DNA from: Desulfobacterales bacterium
Lineage (GTDB): Bacteria; Desulfobacterota; Desulfobacteria; Desulfobacterales; C00003060
Reading direction: 5' to 3'
Length of the DNA: 6,461 bases
Assembly (NCBI GenBank): GCA_030629475.1
Contig: DAOVOU010000132.1
Coordinates: forward strand, 1-6,461
Shown here: piece by piece, positions 5,706-6,461 of the stretch
How the letters are laid out: the number at the start of each line of letters is the position of its first letter
How positions within the stretch are numbered: position 1 is the first letter of the stretch
Translations under genes and position numbers: made by a program
The notes under the pieces: generated by a model
What the model saw: the letters and a program-made list of their open reading frames with translations, nothing else
Database searches by the model: none
Told to the model about the DNA's origin: nothing

Positions 5706-6461
5706 ATGGTTTCTCTATATATAGGCTCCACACCGGCATATTCAGGTAAAAATCTAGCGGTCATGGGGATCGGTCAGCGATTCCTTAAAGACGGGCTCAG
5801 GATGGGTTATTTTAAGCCCTTTGGCCGATTGCCTATCAAGATAAAAGGCATGCTGACCGACAAGGACGCCTGGTTCATCTACAGGGTGCTCATGTTGAAA
5901 GATCCGGTGGAAAGCATTTGCCCGGTAGTCATGACGCAGGACCTGATGGTCGAATGCTGCCGGGGAGAAGCTCTGGGACTGGAGGAGAAGGTTCTAGAGG
6001 CATTTGAACAAGTGTCAAAAGGAAAAGATGTGATGCTCATTTCCGGGGCAGGCAAACTTGAGTCGGGCAAATGTCTTGGTATATCAGGATATGACATGAT
6101 CGAAAAACTCGATGCCCGTGTCCTTCTGATGGATCACTACGAGAGACAACTGTATCTGGATGGGGTTTTGGATACCCACGAGCGCCTGGGAGAACGCCTC
6201 CTGGGAGTCATCGTGAACAGGGTACACGCAGGTTATGCTGAAAAACTCCAGGACTTGATTGTCCCGTTCCTGGAACGAAAAGGCATCCCCGTCTTCGGCA
6301 TCCTTCCCTATGATGCTGTGCTGGGCTCAGTGACGATTGCAGACATTGTGGAGGCCCTTGCAGGCGACGTGCTCTGCTGCCGCAATAAGCTAGATGGTCT
6401 GATCGAGCACTTTTTGATCGGCGGCATGCAGGTGGACCGTGCCCTCGAGTATATCAGAAAG
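5706..6461 (+). CDS. BioD-like P-loop / DRTGG domain protein (phosphotransacetylase N-terminal family), 3' end outside window
   Basis: 252 codons are open from the ATG to the window edge, so the C-terminus is missing. The ATG follows AAGGGGG at 5690-5696 with 9 bases between. Residues 1-200 match the dethiobiotin-synthetase-like domain found at the N-terminus of long phosphotransacetylases and in standalone DRTGG proteins. Visible motifs are a P-loop 'GSTPAYSGKN' (7-16), 'YFKPFG' (35-40), 'TDKDA' (51-55), 'PVVMTQDL' (73-80), 'LISGAGKLESG' (111-121) and 'GVIVNRV' (167-173). From about 207 a DRTGG domain begins, with 'FLIGGMQVDRALEYIRK' at 236-252. The P-loop ends in Gly-Lys-Asn rather than Gly-Lys-Ser/Thr. 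Whether a phosphotransacetylase catalytic domain follows cannot be seen; the short family members (about 350 residues) have none. Being next to the acyl-CoA synthetase suggests a role in, or control of, acetyl-CoA/acetate metabolism, but no reaction is established. Confidence 0.9.
   Translation, partial: MVSLYIGSTPAYSGKNLAVMGIGQRFLKDGLRMGYFKPFGRLPIKIKGMLTDKDAWFIYRVLMLKDPVESICPVVMTQDLMVECCRGEALGLEEKVLEAFEQVSKGKDVMLISGAGKLESGKCLGISGYDMIEKLDARVLLMDHYERQLYLDGVLDTHERLGERLLGVIVNRVHAGYAEKLQDLIVPFLERKGIPVFGILPYDAVLGSVTIADIVEALAGDVLCCRNKLDGLIEHFLIGGMQVDRALEYIRK

Overview
The window looks like a piece of chromosome from a strictly anaerobic bacterium. The closest fit is a sulfate-reducing or syntrophic member of the Desulfobacterota (former Deltaproteobacteria). 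That assignment is inferred from the gene types: a fused ADP-forming acyl-CoA synthetase next to a BioD-like/DRTGG protein, a B12-type radical SAM protein paired with a TPR protein, and intergenic heptamer/octamer repeat arrays. There is no rRNA or other marker gene to confirm it.

Left half, minus strand (1-2794). A two-gene unit reads leftward. First is a radical SAM protein with an N-terminal cobalamin-binding-like domain (2794-1511). A TPR protein follows (1514-1, continuing off the left edge), joined to it by a 4-base GTGA stop/start overlap. The radical SAM protein lacks the C-terminal cysteines that many maturases use for auxiliary clusters. The TPR partner has a SPASM-like four-cysteine pattern ahead of its repeats but no CxxxCxxC core. 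The pair may therefore be a split two-protein enzyme of unknown substrate.

Middle (2795-3233). This is a divergent, gene-free spacer. It holds a candidate promoter that would give the radical SAM gene an almost leaderless transcript, an octamer-based inverted repeat, a heptamer-based inverted repeat, and a small dyad upstream of the plus-strand gene.

Right half, plus strand (3234-6461). A complete 697-residue ADP-forming acyl-CoA synthetase (CoA-binding, ligase-CoA and ATP-grasp domains) is followed by a 378-base spacer. A BioD-like P-loop/DRTGG protein then runs off the right edge. The spacer holds a 14-bp tandem duplication and a second, longer copy of the heptamer inverted repeat, itself enclosed by a perfect 12-bp inverted repeat. 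The synthetase and the DRTGG protein probably act in the same acyl-CoA/acetate pathway. The synthetase would make ATP from acyl-CoA or activate acids; the role of the DRTGG protein is not established.

The most unusual features are the two same-orientation copies of the heptamer hairpin element on either side of the synthetase gene, and the apparent split radical SAM/SPASM-TPR pair. No tRNA, rRNA, CRISPR array, transposase or canonical intrinsic terminator was recognised.
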